A stretch of DNA of 64,000 nucleotides from Brevundimonas fontaquae (GTDB lineage Bacteria; Pseudomonadota; Alphaproteobacteria; Caulobacterales; Caulobacteraceae). The notes below the pieces were generated by a model. It was not told where the DNA came from, did no database searches, and saw only the letters and a program-made list of their open reading frames with translations. Below are positions 26,841-38,061 of the stretch, in pieces; the stretch's first letter is position 1, and every line of letters begins with the position of its first letter. The position numbers and the translations under genes were made by a program. The DNA lies in assembly GCF_017086445.1 (NCBI RefSeq), contig NZ_CP070968.1, positions 1,240,001 through 1,304,000 of the forward strand, in the 5' to 3' direction.

Positions 26841-26909
26841 GGCCCTATTTAGGCGGTGATTCCCGTTTGCGCGATGCTAGTCTCGCCTGACACGCAGGGG
26901 AGTATGGGG

Positions 26910-27188
26910 ATGACGAGCAAGAACGCGGCCTTCCTGCCGATCGGGATCGGCATGGGCCTGTCGATCGGCGTGGCGCTGGGCGTGGCCCTGGACAACGTCG
27001 GCCTGGGCCTCGCCCTCGGCACGGCCATCGGATCGGGCTTCGGCGTGGCTCTGATGAGCGCGGCGAACGCCAAGGCCAAGAAGAGCGGCGGGTCGGACGG
27101 CGGCGCGGTCATGCCTTCATCGGATACGTCGCAGCACAGCGGCTCAGACTGCAGCGGTGACAGCGGCGGCGGTGGCGGCGGCGACTGA
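26910..27188 (+). CDS. small glycine-rich membrane protein
   Basis: 92 residues. ATG 26910 is chosen for its spacing from AGGGGAG; ATG 26904 is possible. Two hydrophobic helices with Gly every few residues ('AFLPIGIGMGLSIGVALGVAL' and 'GLGLALGTAIGSGFGVALMSAA'), then a Ser/Gly/Asp tail ending in a run of Gly. Divergent from trxB by about 70 bases. Unknown role. Confidence 0.6.
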   Translation: MTSKNAAFLPIGIGMGLSIGVALGVALDNVGLGLALGTAIGSGFGVALMSAANAKAKKSGGSDGGAVMPSSDTSQHSGSDCSGDSGGGGGGD

Positions 27189-27312
27189 AAAGGCCACTAC
27201 AGAAGTTTTTAGTGCACTTTAGTGCAGATTTTTGCGAACCGTTCTGAGGAATCCTCCCGATGACGGTCGCCACCATGGGGCCTGGCTGCGTCAGGAACGG
27301 ACGTGGGTCTCG

Positions 27313-28293
27313 CTATCGCGTCCGCATCGCTTCCAGGACGGCGCGCGCGGCGCGGTCAGTTTCGGCCAGCGGGTCGTAGGTCCATCCGTCCAGCGCGCCG
27401 TCGAACGGACGGATCGCGCCGCGCGACTGCAGGTCGTCGTGCAGGCGAGCGAACTTGTCGCCGGCCTTCAGCGAGATCATCGGCAGGACGTGGACCGGCT
27501 TGCCTGTGGAGGCGGCCTCGGCGGCCATATTGGCGCTGTCCTCGGTGACCAGGATGTGGTCGGCGAAATGGAGGAAGCCGAACAGGGGGTTGTCGCCTGT
27601 CCCATCCCAGATCCAGCCCGGCAGGTCCGACAGGCGAGCGGTCATGGCGGCCTTCGCCGCATCAGGCGTGCGGCGTGAGAAAGTCAACATCAGCGCGCCG
27701 CCAGATGCTCGCACGGCGTCCGCGATCTGGTCGGCCAGGTCCGCCGCATGGGCCTCGGTCAGGTCGAAAGCCTTGGACTTGCCGCCGATCAGCACGGCGA
27801 TGCGCGGATGGGGCAGGGGGGCGATCCGGTCGGCGAAGGCGGGCGCGGCCTCGGCGATCCGCTGGGGCGTGATGCGGTGGGGCGAGCCGGTGATCTCAAA
27901 GACATTGTCGCCCGACAGGCCGTCATGGGCGGGGGCGACAATCAGGTCGTAGCGGTCGTTCGCCCAGCGTGGATCCTGGGTCTGGACGACGAAGGTCTCG
28001 CCGCCGCTCCACGCCTTGACGCGGGTCGACAGCGGCAGGGTCGCACGACCCGTGGCGATCCACAGATCGGGCCAGGGGGCGGTCAGCGGCTCGGACGCCA
28101 GCATCGCCGGGGTTTTCAAGGTCGACGGCAGGCGATCGAATAGGGCGCGCCAGCGCACGGGCTTGATGGTGATTTTCGCGGGGGTCAGACGCTGAACCGC
28201 TTCGGCCAGCCCGAGGGCCTGATTTTCAATGCCGGCGCGGCCGTCTGAAACGACCCAGATGTCCAAGGGGCTGACAGGCGAAATCGGCGTCAC
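27313..28293 (-). CDS. ELM1/GtrOC1-like putative nucleoside-diphosphate-sugar epimerase family protein
   Basis: 326 residues, family PF06258 (named for plant mitochondrial fission protein ELM1). Typical blocks: 'WVVSDGRAGIENQALGLAEAV', 'PDLWIATGRATLPLS', 'VVQTQDPRW', 'PRIAVLIGGKSKAFDL', 'LVTEDSANMAAEAASTGKPVHVLPM'. The fold is GT-B-like and activity is not settled; bacterial members occur beside lipid A and envelope genes. GTG 28293 overlaps the preceding VOC gene stop (GTGA), so the two are coupled. Confidence 0.85.
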   Translation of the reverse strand: MTPISPVSPLDIWVVSDGRAGIENQALGLAEAVQRLTPAKITIKPVRWRALFDRLPSTLKTPAMLASEPLTAPWPDLWIATGRATLPLSTRVKAWSGGETFVVQTQDPRWANDRYDLIVAPAHDGLSGDNVFEITGSPHRITPQRIAEAAPAFADRIAPLPHPRIAVLIGGKSKAFDLTEAHAADLADQIADAVRASGGALMLTFSRRTPDAAKAAMTARLSDLPGWIWDGTGDNPLFGFLHFADHILVTEDSANMAAEAASTGKPVHVLPMISLKAGDKFARLHDDLQSRGAIRPFDGALDGWTYDPLAETDRAARAVLEAMRTR

Positions 28294-28712
28294 GACCCGT
28301 TCGCGTCGGCCTTGACCCAGGTCATGACCTCGATCTTGTTGCCGTCGGGATCGCGCAAGAACGCGGCGTAATAGCCGGGCGCGTATTCCGGGCGAAAGCC
28401 CGGCGTGCCGGCGTCATCACCCCCTGCCGCGAGACCTCTTGCGTGAAAGAGGTCCACCGCATCCCGGTGCGGCGCGGCGAAGCAGACGTGAGCGCCGTTG
28501 CCGGGTGTTGCCGGTTGATGGTTCTGGGGTGCGGACGCCCAGAACTCCGGAAAGGCGCGGCCATAGGCCAGCCCCATAGGATGTTCCATGACCCGGTTGA
28601 CGCCCAAAGCGGCGAAAACTGCGTCGTAGAAAACGCCCGCTCTGGCGAGGTCGGTGACGCCCACCGAAACATGCGACACCAGGGGCGAGCGTGTTTCGGC
28701 GGCGTCGGTCAT
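28290..28712 (-). CDS. VOC (glyoxalase/dioxygenase fold) family protein
   Basis: 140 residues, two beta-alpha-beta-beta-beta modules: 'VSHVSVGVTDLARAGVFYDAVFAALGVN' and 'DPDGNKIEVMTWV' with 'GYYAAFLRDPDGN'. Metal ligands likely His in the first strand and Glu in the last. Common bacterial lactoylglutathione-lyase-like group with unknown substrate. Lies between greA (upstream by five bases) and the ELM1-like gene. Confidence 0.88.
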   Translation of the reverse strand: MTDAAETRSPLVSHVSVGVTDLARAGVFYDAVFAALGVNRVMEHPMGLAYGRAFPEFWASAPQNHQPATPGNGAHVCFAAPHRDAVDLFHARGLAAGGDDAGTPGFRPEYAPGYYAAFLRDPDGNKIEVMTWVKADANGS

Positions 28713-28716
28713 GGAT

Positions 28717-29190
28717 TTACTTCCACTCGACCTTGAGGATCTCGTAGGCCTTCACGCCGCCGGGGGTGTTGACCTCCACGACGTCGCCGACCTCCTTGGA
28801 AATCATGGCGCGCGCGATCGGCGAGGCGATCGAGATCTTGCCCTTCTTCACATCGGCTTCGTGTTCGCCGACGATCTGATAGGTGGCCTCTTCCTCGGTG
28901 TCCTCGTCCACCACGGTGACCGTGGCGCCGAACTTGACCTGACTGCCCGACAGTTTGGACACGTCGATGACCTGGGCGCGGCTGATCTTGTCCTCGATTT
29001 CGGCGATCTGGCCTTCGATCCAGCCCTGACGCTCCTTGGCGGCATGGTATTCGGCGTTTTCGGACAAGTCGCCGTGCTCACGCGCCTCGGAAATGGCGGC
29101 GATCACGCTCGGCCTTTCGACCGACTTCAATTGCTTCAGTTGATCGTCGAGGGCACGGTAGCCCTCGCCCGTCATCGGCACTTTTTCCAT
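28717..29190 (-). CDS. greA: transcription elongation factor GreA
   Basis: 157 residues from ATG 29190, the normal length. It enters the secondary channel of RNA polymerase and stimulates transcript cleavage in backtracked complexes. The N-terminal coiled coil carries the acidic tip '[21 protein letters not shown]' (the DL-S-ENAEY box), and the C-terminal FKBP-like domain has '[23 protein letters not shown]' and '[18 protein letters not shown]'. The frame is open to 29247, but that would add an untypical extension. Confidence 0.97.
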   Translation of the reverse strand: MEKVPMTGEGYRALDDQLKQLKSVERPSVIAAISEAREHGDLSENAEYHAAKERQGWIEGQIAEIEDKISRAQVIDVSKLSGSQVKFGATVTVVDEDTEEEATYQIVGEHEADVKKGKISIASPIARAMISKEVGDVVEVNTPGGVKAYEILKVEWK

Positions 29191-29247
29191 TTGTGTCGTG
29201 ATTTTTCTGGTTCGCCCGGAGACTGGAAAGACGCGAGATAAGCACAC

Positions 29248-29272
29248 AAAAGGCCGCGGGGCGGGCGCGGCC
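29248..29272 (-). terminator. intrinsic terminator upstream of greA
   Basis: Read on the minus strand: GGCCGC, 9-base loop, GCGGCC, TTTT (stem 29252-29257 with 29267-29272). It would end transcripts from the small membrane protein gene before greA. Confidence 0.6.
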
Positions 29273-29337
29273 GGGCATCAAGACTAGGGTTTCTCGCTCA
29301 CGAATTCAAGAGCGCAACGCCCGCGCCGGTTGACCGC

Positions 29338-29538
29338 TCAGGCGCGGGCCGGCGGTTCGGGCTTGTGATCACGACGCAGGACGCCCTTTATGAGGCTGTA
29401 GGCCAGCCAACCGACGGCGGCGAGCCCGGCGAGCATGAAGACGCCGGAAATCAGGGCGGCTCCCGCCGCCATGAAGGCGAGGACGAAGGCGACGGCCGCA
29501 GCCAGTCCGGCTACGATCTGAATGGTTTGAAGGCGCAT
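29338..29538 (-). CDS. small two-helix membrane protein
   Basis: 66 residues: 'IVAGLAAAVAFVLAFMAAGAALISG' and 'VFMLAGLAAVGWLAYSLIKGVL', then a basic/proline tail 'RRDHKPEPPARA'. Coding evidence is only the clean hydrophobic pattern, the sensible start and a terminator downstream. Unknown role. Confidence 0.55.
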   Translation of the reverse strand: MRLQTIQIVAGLAAAVAFVLAFMAAGAALISGVFMLAGLAAVGWLAYSLIKGVLRRDHKPEPPARA

Positions 29539-29592
29539 GAGACCTTAACGCCCTCGACCACGGCGGGTTGCGCCGCCGCGATCACGATCCGA

Positions 29593-30258
29593 TCACGCGT
29601 AGCTGTAGGGACCGCCGCGCTCGAGCGCGCGTTGATAGGCAGGCCGTGCGTGGATGCGGTTCAAGAAAGCCTTCAGACGAGGTTTGGTCTCGGCATTGAA
29701 CGCGCGGTCGGCGCCGGCCTCGACTGGAAAGCTCATCATGATGTCGGCGGCGGTGAACTGATCGCCCGCGAACCATTCCGAGCGGCCCAGTTCGTCCTCC
29801 CAGAAGCCGACATGGGTGCGTAGCTGCGGATCGACGAAACTGGTGATCGCCTTGTTGGCGACGCCATTGACGATGGGCTTCAGCAGGGCCGGCGCACGGC
29901 GCGGCAGCATGCTGAAGACCAGCTTCAGCAGCAAAGGGGGCATGGCCGACCCTTCAGCATAGTGCAGCCAATAGGTGAACCGACGGCCGTCCTCGGTTCC
30001 CGCCGCCGGACGCAGGCGACCTTCGCCGTAGGTATCGAGCAAATATTCGACGATGGCCCCGGTCTCTGCGACCTTGACCGCGCCGTCTTCGATGACCGGC
30101 GACTTGCCCAGCGGGTGGATCGCCAGCAGTTCGGGTGGCGCCAGCCGATTGCCAGCGTTTCGTTCATAGCGCACGACCTCATAGTCCAGGCCCAACTCTT
30201 CGAGCAGCCACAGGACGCGTTGCGAGCGGCTGTCGTTCAGATGGTGGACTTTGATCAT
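29593..30258 (-). CDS. glutathione S-transferase family protein
   Basis: 221 residues. Thioredoxin-fold N-terminal domain ('IKVHHLNDSRSQRVLWLLEELGLDYEVV', 'GKSPVIEDGAVKVAETGAIVEYLL') with the Ser of 'DSRSQR' as likely glutathione activator and 'ETGAI' as the glutathione-binding ES/T loop; all-helical C-terminal domain with 'WFAGDQFTAADIMMSFPVEA'. Cytoplasmic detoxification or stress role. Substrate unknown. Confidence 0.92.
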   Translation of the reverse strand: MIKVHHLNDSRSQRVLWLLEELGLDYEVVRYERNAGNRLAPPELLAIHPLGKSPVIEDGAVKVAETGAIVEYLLDTYGEGRLRPAAGTEDGRRFTYWLHYAEGSAMPPLLLKLVFSMLPRRAPALLKPIVNGVANKAITSFVDPQLRTHVGFWEDELGRSEWFAGDQFTAADIMMSFPVEAGADRAFNAETKPRLKAFLNRIHARPAYQRALERGGPYSYA

Positions 30259-30328
30259 GGGTCGGCTCCGGGGGGCGAGGCGTGACTATTCGCAACGCCG
30301 CTCCAGAAGTCGAGCGGCGATTGCGGCC

Positions 30329-30529
30329 TCAGCGCGGGCGGCGGCCGCTCCAGCGTCCGCGCGGTTGCGGCGCGACCTTGGGCTTGGCGCCTTCGCGGCG
30401 GTTGCGCCAGACCTCATAGGCCAGGGTCGCCAGGGCCAGTTTGCCGGCGTGACGACCGGCGACGCGGCGGCCGCCCTTGGAGAGCAGCAGGCTGCCGATC
30501 AGCGGGACGAGTTTATTCAGACGGGACAT
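30329..30529 (-). CDS. small basic protein
   Basis: 66 residues, AGGAA before ATG 30529. A short hydrophobic start ('KLVPLIGSLLLSKGGRRVAG') is followed by a basic Arg/Pro-rich tail ('PRGRWSGRRPR'). No family recognised. CGAAC-N17-CGTT at 30553-30578 on this strand is one base off the EcfG consensus and well placed, so stress control is possible but unproven. Confidence 0.5.
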   Translation of the reverse strand: MSRLNKLVPLIGSLLLSKGGRRVAGRHAGKLALATLAYEVWRNRREGAKPKVAPQPRGRWSGRRPR

Positions 30530-30657
30530 GATTGAGTTCCTTTCGTCGTCCCAACGCGCCGTGCGCGATCAGGGTTCGCCCTGCGACGACATGATCTGTC
30601 AGCGACCGGCAGAAGGTTTGGCGCGCGCGACGCGCCGAGCGGTGCTAGCGCTAGGGC

Positions 30658-31962
30658 ATGAGCCAATCCCGCATCGCCGCCTTCTTCACCTCCCTGAGCT
30701 TTTTCGTCATCGCGGCCCTGGTCGCCGGCGTCGTCGTCGGCGCCCTGGCGCAAGGGTCGCAGGCCGCCTGGCTGACCGGCGCCTTGGGCGTGGTCGAGAG
30801 CTTGGGCCAGGTGTGGCTGAACGCCCTGCGCATGACCGTCATTCCCCTGGTGTTCAGCCTGCTGGTGACGGGCATCGTGTCGATCGCCGATGCGGCGGCG
30901 ACGGGCCGGATCGCGGTGCGGTCGCTGGTGGTGTTCGGCGTCCTGCTGGTCGGGGCGACGCTTTATGCGATCCTTGCGGGGCTGGGCCTGCTGGCGGTCT
31001 GGCCGATCGATCCCGAGGCGGGGCGTGGGCTGCTGGCGGGCGTCAGCGCCGAATCGCTGGCGACCGTGGGCGAGGCGGCGCGCACCGACGGCCTGCGCGC
31101 CTTCCTGGCCAGTCTGGCGCCGGCCAATGTCATCAAGGCGGCGTCCGACGACGGGGTGCTGGCGGTGGTGGTCTTCGCCGTCGCCTTCGGCTTCGCCGCG
31201 ACGCGGATCAAGGCCCAACTGCGGCGGCCCTTGGCCGGCTTCTTCGAGGCGGTGGCCGAGACCATGGTCGTCATCGTCCACTGGGTGCTGCTGGCCGCGC
31301 CGTTCGGTGTATTCGCTTTGGCGCTAGGCGTGGGTTTGCGGGCCGGACTGGGGGTGGCAGGAACGCTGGCCCATTATGTCGCCATCGTCTGCCTGAGCCA
31401 GATTGGGCTGATCCTGATCATCTATGTCGTGGCGATCGTGTGGGGACGGATTTCGCTGGCCCGTTTCGCGCGCGCCGTGGCGCCGGCCCAGGTCGTCGCC
31501 GTCTCGACCCAGTCGTCGCTGGCCAGCCTGCCGGTCATGATCGAGCGCGCGCGCGACTGGCTGGGCGTGCCGCAGACGTCGGCGGGTCTGGTGCTGCCGC
31601 TGGCGGTGGCGGTTTTCCGCATCACCAGCCCGGTCGCCAACCTGGCGGTCTGCCTCTATGTGGCGCAGTTGCACGGGGTGGAGCTGGGGCTCGGCGTGCT
31701 GATCGCCGGCGGACTGACGGCCATCGCCGTGTCCATCGCCTCGGTGGGCCTGCCCGGCCAGGTCAGCTTCTTCGCCGCCATCGGCCCAATCTGCTTGGCC
31801 ATGGGCTTGCCGCTGGGCGTGCTGCCGCTGCTGCTGGCGGTCGAGGTCATCCCCGACATCTTCCGCACCGTCGGCAACGTCACCGCCGACCTGGCCGCGA
31901 CCCGGATCGTGGCCGGCGACGGCGCAGCTCTTGTCGGAGATGAAGGGGCGCCGTTGCAGTGA
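30658..31962 (+). CDS. dicarboxylate/amino acid:cation symporter (SLC1/DAACS family)
   Basis: 434-residue inner membrane transporter, elevator type. Seen: 'LGQVWLNALRMTVIPLVFSLLVTGI' (TM3 region), the Ser-rich re-entrant loop 'STQSSLASLPVMIE' (hairpin 1), 'PLAVAVFRITSPVANLAVCLY' (TM7, NMDGT-equivalent altered to RITSP), and the second hairpin 'SVGLPGQVSFFAAIGPICLAMGLPLGVLPLLLAVEVIPDIFRTVGNVTADL'. The unusual TM7 motif makes the classic glutamate/aspartate specificity uncertain. Single gene. Confidence 0.9.
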   Translation: MSQSRIAAFFTSLSFFVIAALVAGVVVGALAQGSQAAWLTGALGVVESLGQVWLNALRMTVIPLVFSLLVTGIVSIADAAATGRIAVRSLVVFGVLLVGATLYAILAGLGLLAVWPIDPEAGRGLLAGVSAESLATVGEAARTDGLRAFLASLAPANVIKAASDDGVLAVVVFAVAFGFAATRIKAQLRRPLAGFFEAVAETMVVIVHWVLLAAPFGVFALALGVGLRAGLGVAGTLAHYVAIVCLSQIGLILIIYVVAIVWGRISLARFARAVAPAQVVAVSTQSSLASLPVMIERARDWLGVPQTSAGLVLPLAVAVFRITSPVANLAVCLYVAQLHGVELGLGVLIAGGLTAIAVSIASVGLPGQVSFFAAIGPICLAMGLPLGVLPLLLAVEVIPDIFRTVGNVTADLAATRIVAGDGAALVGDEGAPLQ

Positions 31963-31974
31963 GACCTTCCGGCC

Positions 31975-33924
31975 TCAGGGCTTCAGTATCCGCCGTTTCA
32001 GCCGAGCCAGTCGGCGCATAAGAGTAGGAGGCGTAGCGCGGGCAATCTGAAGACGGCGGTCGAGCAAGGTGTTTCGGGCTGCAGCCGCGTTCAGTTCAGT
32101 TCCCATAAGTAGGATCTCTGAGGCCTGTTCTTTCAAGCGAGCCTGAATAGCTTGTTGAGATTGCTGCAAGCTTTCTATTCTCATAGTGCTCGCATCTGCT
32201 TCAGCTCTAAGGGATGTCGTTTCCAGGCTCAGGTCCGCCTTTTCGTTTGACAAAGCGTCGAGCTCTGCCCTCGATTCTGTGAGTTCATCGCGCAGACCCT
32301 CTATGGTTTCGCGAGCACGGGCCAGATCATTCGCGAGATGCGCCTGTTTCTCTGTCGCTTCCCTACGACTGTCTTCCAAGGTGTCTTGAACGGCGGCGAG
32401 TTCGGCGGTCAGGGCGTCGCGAGCGGATGCAGCCGCCCGCGCTTCTGTGAGTTCATCGCGCAGACCCTCTATGGTTTCGCGAGCACGGGCCAGATCATTC
32501 GCGAGATGCGCCTGTTTCTCTGTCGCTTCCCTACGACTGTCTTCCAAGGTGTCTTGAACGGCGGCGAGTTCGGCGGTCAGGGCGTCGCGAGCGGATGCAG
32601 CCGCCCGCGCTTCTGTGAGTTCATCGCGCAGACCCTCTATGGTTTCGCGAGCACGGGCCAGATCATTCGCGAGATGCGCCTGTTTCTCTGTCGCTTCCCT
32701 ACGACTGTCTTCCAAGGTGTCTTGAACGGCGGCGAGTTCGGCGGTCAGGGCCTCGCGAGCGGATGCAGCCGCCAACGACTGCGCCTGAGTTTCGATGAGT
32801 ATCGTTCTATCGCTCTCTATCGCGGCCAGATCATTCAGACGCTCAATGTAGCTCGTCCGTATGCGGTGCGTGTGGAACTCGTTTTTGTCCCAGTCATCGA
32901 GCAATTGTTCGGCCAACCCCCTGACGAAATCCGCGCTTTCCGGCGACGGCGCGCCGCCGCAGATAATCTTAGTGAATTGGCGGATCGTGTCGACGAAAAG
33001 GGCTCGGTCGCCGACCGACAGCAGACTGAGTTCGAAATTTCTCCTGGCCCCGGAAAGGTCGATAGTCAACGAGGTGGACTGCCGAATCCTTTCCTCCATC
33101 GTCGCCTGGTAGTCAGGGTCGCGGCAGGCACTGGCGTCCAAGATTATGTCGCAAGAATCGAAGGCGTGCGCATATATATAGAGATGAAAGAAAGAAAATC
33201 TATAAAATAAATTTACACTCTTGACGTCAATCGTCGATAATGGAAAGCACTCTTTAATATTTAACAAAAATAGATCATCTGAATAATCTATAATGTCGTT
33301 CATTCGATCAAAGAAGTAGCTATTTCCAATCAAACTTTGGTAGCTATATGAACCCCACTGGTCAAATAATCTGCGAAATAACAAGATGTGGCAGCCAGGA
33401 AACGATCTGGCTATGGCGCGGGCTCGACCTGCCGATCGGGTGCATGTCAGAACCGGCGTCTTATGGTTGTCCGTAGCGTTACGAATGAGCCGGCTGATGT
33501 AGGACTTTTCGCCTGATGTTAGAGCGCCGTCGAACCCTTCGCTGGGGATGAACGACCTGAAGGCCATGTCGGCATCGTATGCCGGAACACCTTTGTCCTT
33601 CTGCAGTAGGTTCAGAAATTCAATGAAATATGGCGCCTGAGCAGGGTGTTTCGACTCCCAGGCGGCATGATGGTTCCCCATAACCTGCGAGGGGGTGAGA
33701 TCCGCGAGAGCCTCATGAAAGATTTCGTAATAGGCGGTCGTTTCCGGCGAGCGGCGGAAGCGTTCCCAAAGCCAAGTGCTGGATGTGCGAAAACTGGAGT
33801 GCACAAACACCGGGCGTGGAGACGAGCCGCGCCAGTCGCGCACGATTGCTGGGGCCATGGGGACGGTGGAAAGGGTCTCCGGTTCGTGACCAATCATCGG
33901 ATGTGCTCCACGATGCTCGGCCAA
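31975..33924 (-). CDS. sulfotransferase-like protein with long repeat-containing coiled coil
   Basis: 649 residues. Residues 30-350 look like a nucleotide-sulfate-dependent transferase: 'PVFVHSSFRTSSTWLWERF' resembles the 5'-phosphosulfate loop, and 'TPVLTCTRSAGRARAIARSFPGCHILLFRRLFDQWGSY' the 3'-phosphate region. From about 370 to 600 a coiled coil contains three copies of a 56-residue unit ('SARDALTAELAAVQDTLEDS' at its start) that are almost identical in DNA. The end is basic. DNA coding for residues 200-320 is rich in AT compared with neighbours, a sign of transfer. Follows carB on the same strand by 115 bases. Confidence 0.65.
   Translation of the reverse strand: MAEHRGAHPMIGHEPETLSTVPMAPAIVRDWRGSSPRPVFVHSSFRTSSTWLWERFRRSPETTAYYEIFHEALADLTPSQVMGNHHAAWESKHPAQAPYFIEFLNLLQKDKGVPAYDADMAFRSFIPSEGFDGALTSGEKSYISRLIRNATDNHKTPVLTCTRSAGRARAIARSFPGCHILLFRRLFDQWGSYSYQSLIGNSYFFDRMNDIIDYSDDLFLLNIKECFPLSTIDVKSVNLFYRFSFFHLYIYAHAFDSCDIILDASACRDPDYQATMEERIRQSTSLTIDLSGARRNFELSLLSVGDRALFVDTIRQFTKIICGGAPSPESADFVRGLAEQLLDDWDKNEFHTHRIRTSYIERLNDLAAIESDRTILIETQAQSLAAASAREALTAELAAVQDTLEDSRREATEKQAHLANDLARARETIEGLRDELTEARAAASARDALTAELAAVQDTLEDSRREATEKQAHLANDLARARETIEGLRDELTEARAAASARDALTAELAAVQDTLEDSRREATEKQAHLANDLARARETIEGLRDELTESRAELDALSNEKADLSLETTSLRAEADASTMRIESLQQSQQAIQARLKEQASEILLMGTELNAAAARNTLLDRRLQIARATPPTLMRRLARLKRRILKP
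32275..32772. repeat. three tandem 168-bp repeats inside a coding region
   Basis: Units begin near 32281, 32449 and 32617; spacing is exactly 168 bases (56 codons), keeping the frame. The copies are almost the same base for base; differences appear only at the outer edges (for example GGCGTCGCG versus GGCCTCGCG). They encode heptad-like coiled coil. Such identity implies recent duplication or ongoing homogenisation. Confidence 0.95.
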
Positions 33925-34038
33925 AAGCCGACCAGGGTTTGAGGATTGGTCAGTAGACGACTCTTAGAGAGTCGCCGAAAGACGCTTTTCATCACTTAGC
34001 CGGATACGACGCTGAGCTCAGCTCGACGCAGTAAGCGA

Positions 34039-37338
<3,300 letters not shown>

Positions 37339-37363
37339 CGCCAGCTCTTCTTCTTATTGAACG

Positions 37364-37681
37364 CTAGTGGGTCACGACCGCGCATTCCCAGCCGTCATAC
37401 TCCAGCTGGAAGGCCGCGGCCCAGGTCTGCATCATGGACGAGACGGGCGCGAAACTGGCCGCGTCGACCGCCATGGTGGTTTCGAGAATCGTCATGTCGC
37501 CCTCGCCACGGGCGATGAAGCCCGCCCGTCGCGCCACCTCGCACAGGTCGCCGTGCGCATCCTCGTCGCCGAGGAAGAAGAACAGCGTATGGCGCGGCGT
37601 CACGCCGCTGTCGCCCTGTTCGGCCAGCGCCGCGCGCACCATGGCGTCGCGTTCGTCATGACGGATGTCCGAGGCGTCCAA
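37364..37681 (-). CDS. RraB-like ribonuclease E inhibitor family protein
   Basis: 105 residues resembling the RraB/PF06877 fold: 'DERDAMVRAALAEQGDSGVTPRHTLFFFLGDED', 'LCEVARRAGFIARGEGDMTILETTMAVDAASF', 'WAAAFQLEYDGWECAVV'. In E. coli RraB binds and tunes RNase E; function in this lineage is inferred from the family. Ends 25 bases before carB and is on the same strand, so probably cotranscribed. Confidence 0.8.
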   Translation of the reverse strand: MDASDIRHDERDAMVRAALAEQGDSGVTPRHTLFFFLGDEDAHGDLCEVARRAGFIARGEGDMTILETTMAVDAASFAPVSSMMQTWAAAFQLEYDGWECAVVTH

Positions 37682-38061
37682 GGGAGTGCGTCGTCCTTCG
37701 TTCTCTACGCGCGCGAGAAGCCCCCGCAGAGCCTGGCCCTGCGACGCTCACGTCTGCTTGTCGGTTAAGCGGCCCGTTTAGAGAGGGAGGGGCGACGGGG
37801 CAACCGGAAACATCAGACAGGGGGATATCAGCGGTATGTGACTAACCTGGGTCACAAAGACGCCACGAAGTCCGTGACGCATCAAAAACAAAGTCCAAAA
37901 AAGACGGTTTGTGACGACTCTGTTGCTGTCCCGCCACATTGTGAGCTTGGATGAGGCTTCGGAAAGGCATTAGAGTGCCGCCACGAAAGCTCGCATTCCC
38001 GCGAGTATTAATTCCGCAGTCTGTTGAAAACTGCTGCTCGATAACTTCAAGAGGTTGAACT
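37682..38061. other. intergenic region upstream of TonB receptor
   Basis: No gene seen. It contains a 20-base inverted repeat, TGTGAC (37837-37842) and GTCACA (37851-37856), on the side of the receptor, and A-rich tracts around 37890-37905. Divergent promoters for the RraB-like/carB unit and the receptor must both lie here. No riboswitch fold recognised. Confidence 0.5.

Noticed and set aside
27189..27312. Doubled TTTAGTGCA motif between converging genes as a terminator
   Set aside because: Two direct repeats near 27208-27230 with T runs, but no stable GC stem; too weak to call.
29547..29571. GCAAC-N16-CGTT on the minus strand as an EcfG promoter for the 66-residue membrane protein
   Set aside because: One mismatch, and the predicted transcript would begin within about two bases of the start codon, leaving no ribosome site.
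32338..33210. 290-residue plus-strand frame with three internal repeats
   Set aside because: It is antisense to the coiled-coil gene; the repeats only mirror the 168-bp DNA units, and there is no ribosome site or recognisable fold.
33962..34022. tRNA or terminator between carB and the sulfotransferase-like gene
   Set aside because: There is a CGACTCT/AGAGTCG hairpin and a GCTGAGCTCAGC palindrome, but no cloverleaf and no T run in the right direction.
37837..37856. TGTGAC...GTCACA as a CRP site
   Set aside because: The spacing between TGTGA and TCACA is 10 bases, not the 6 of CRP sites; kept only as an inverted repeat.
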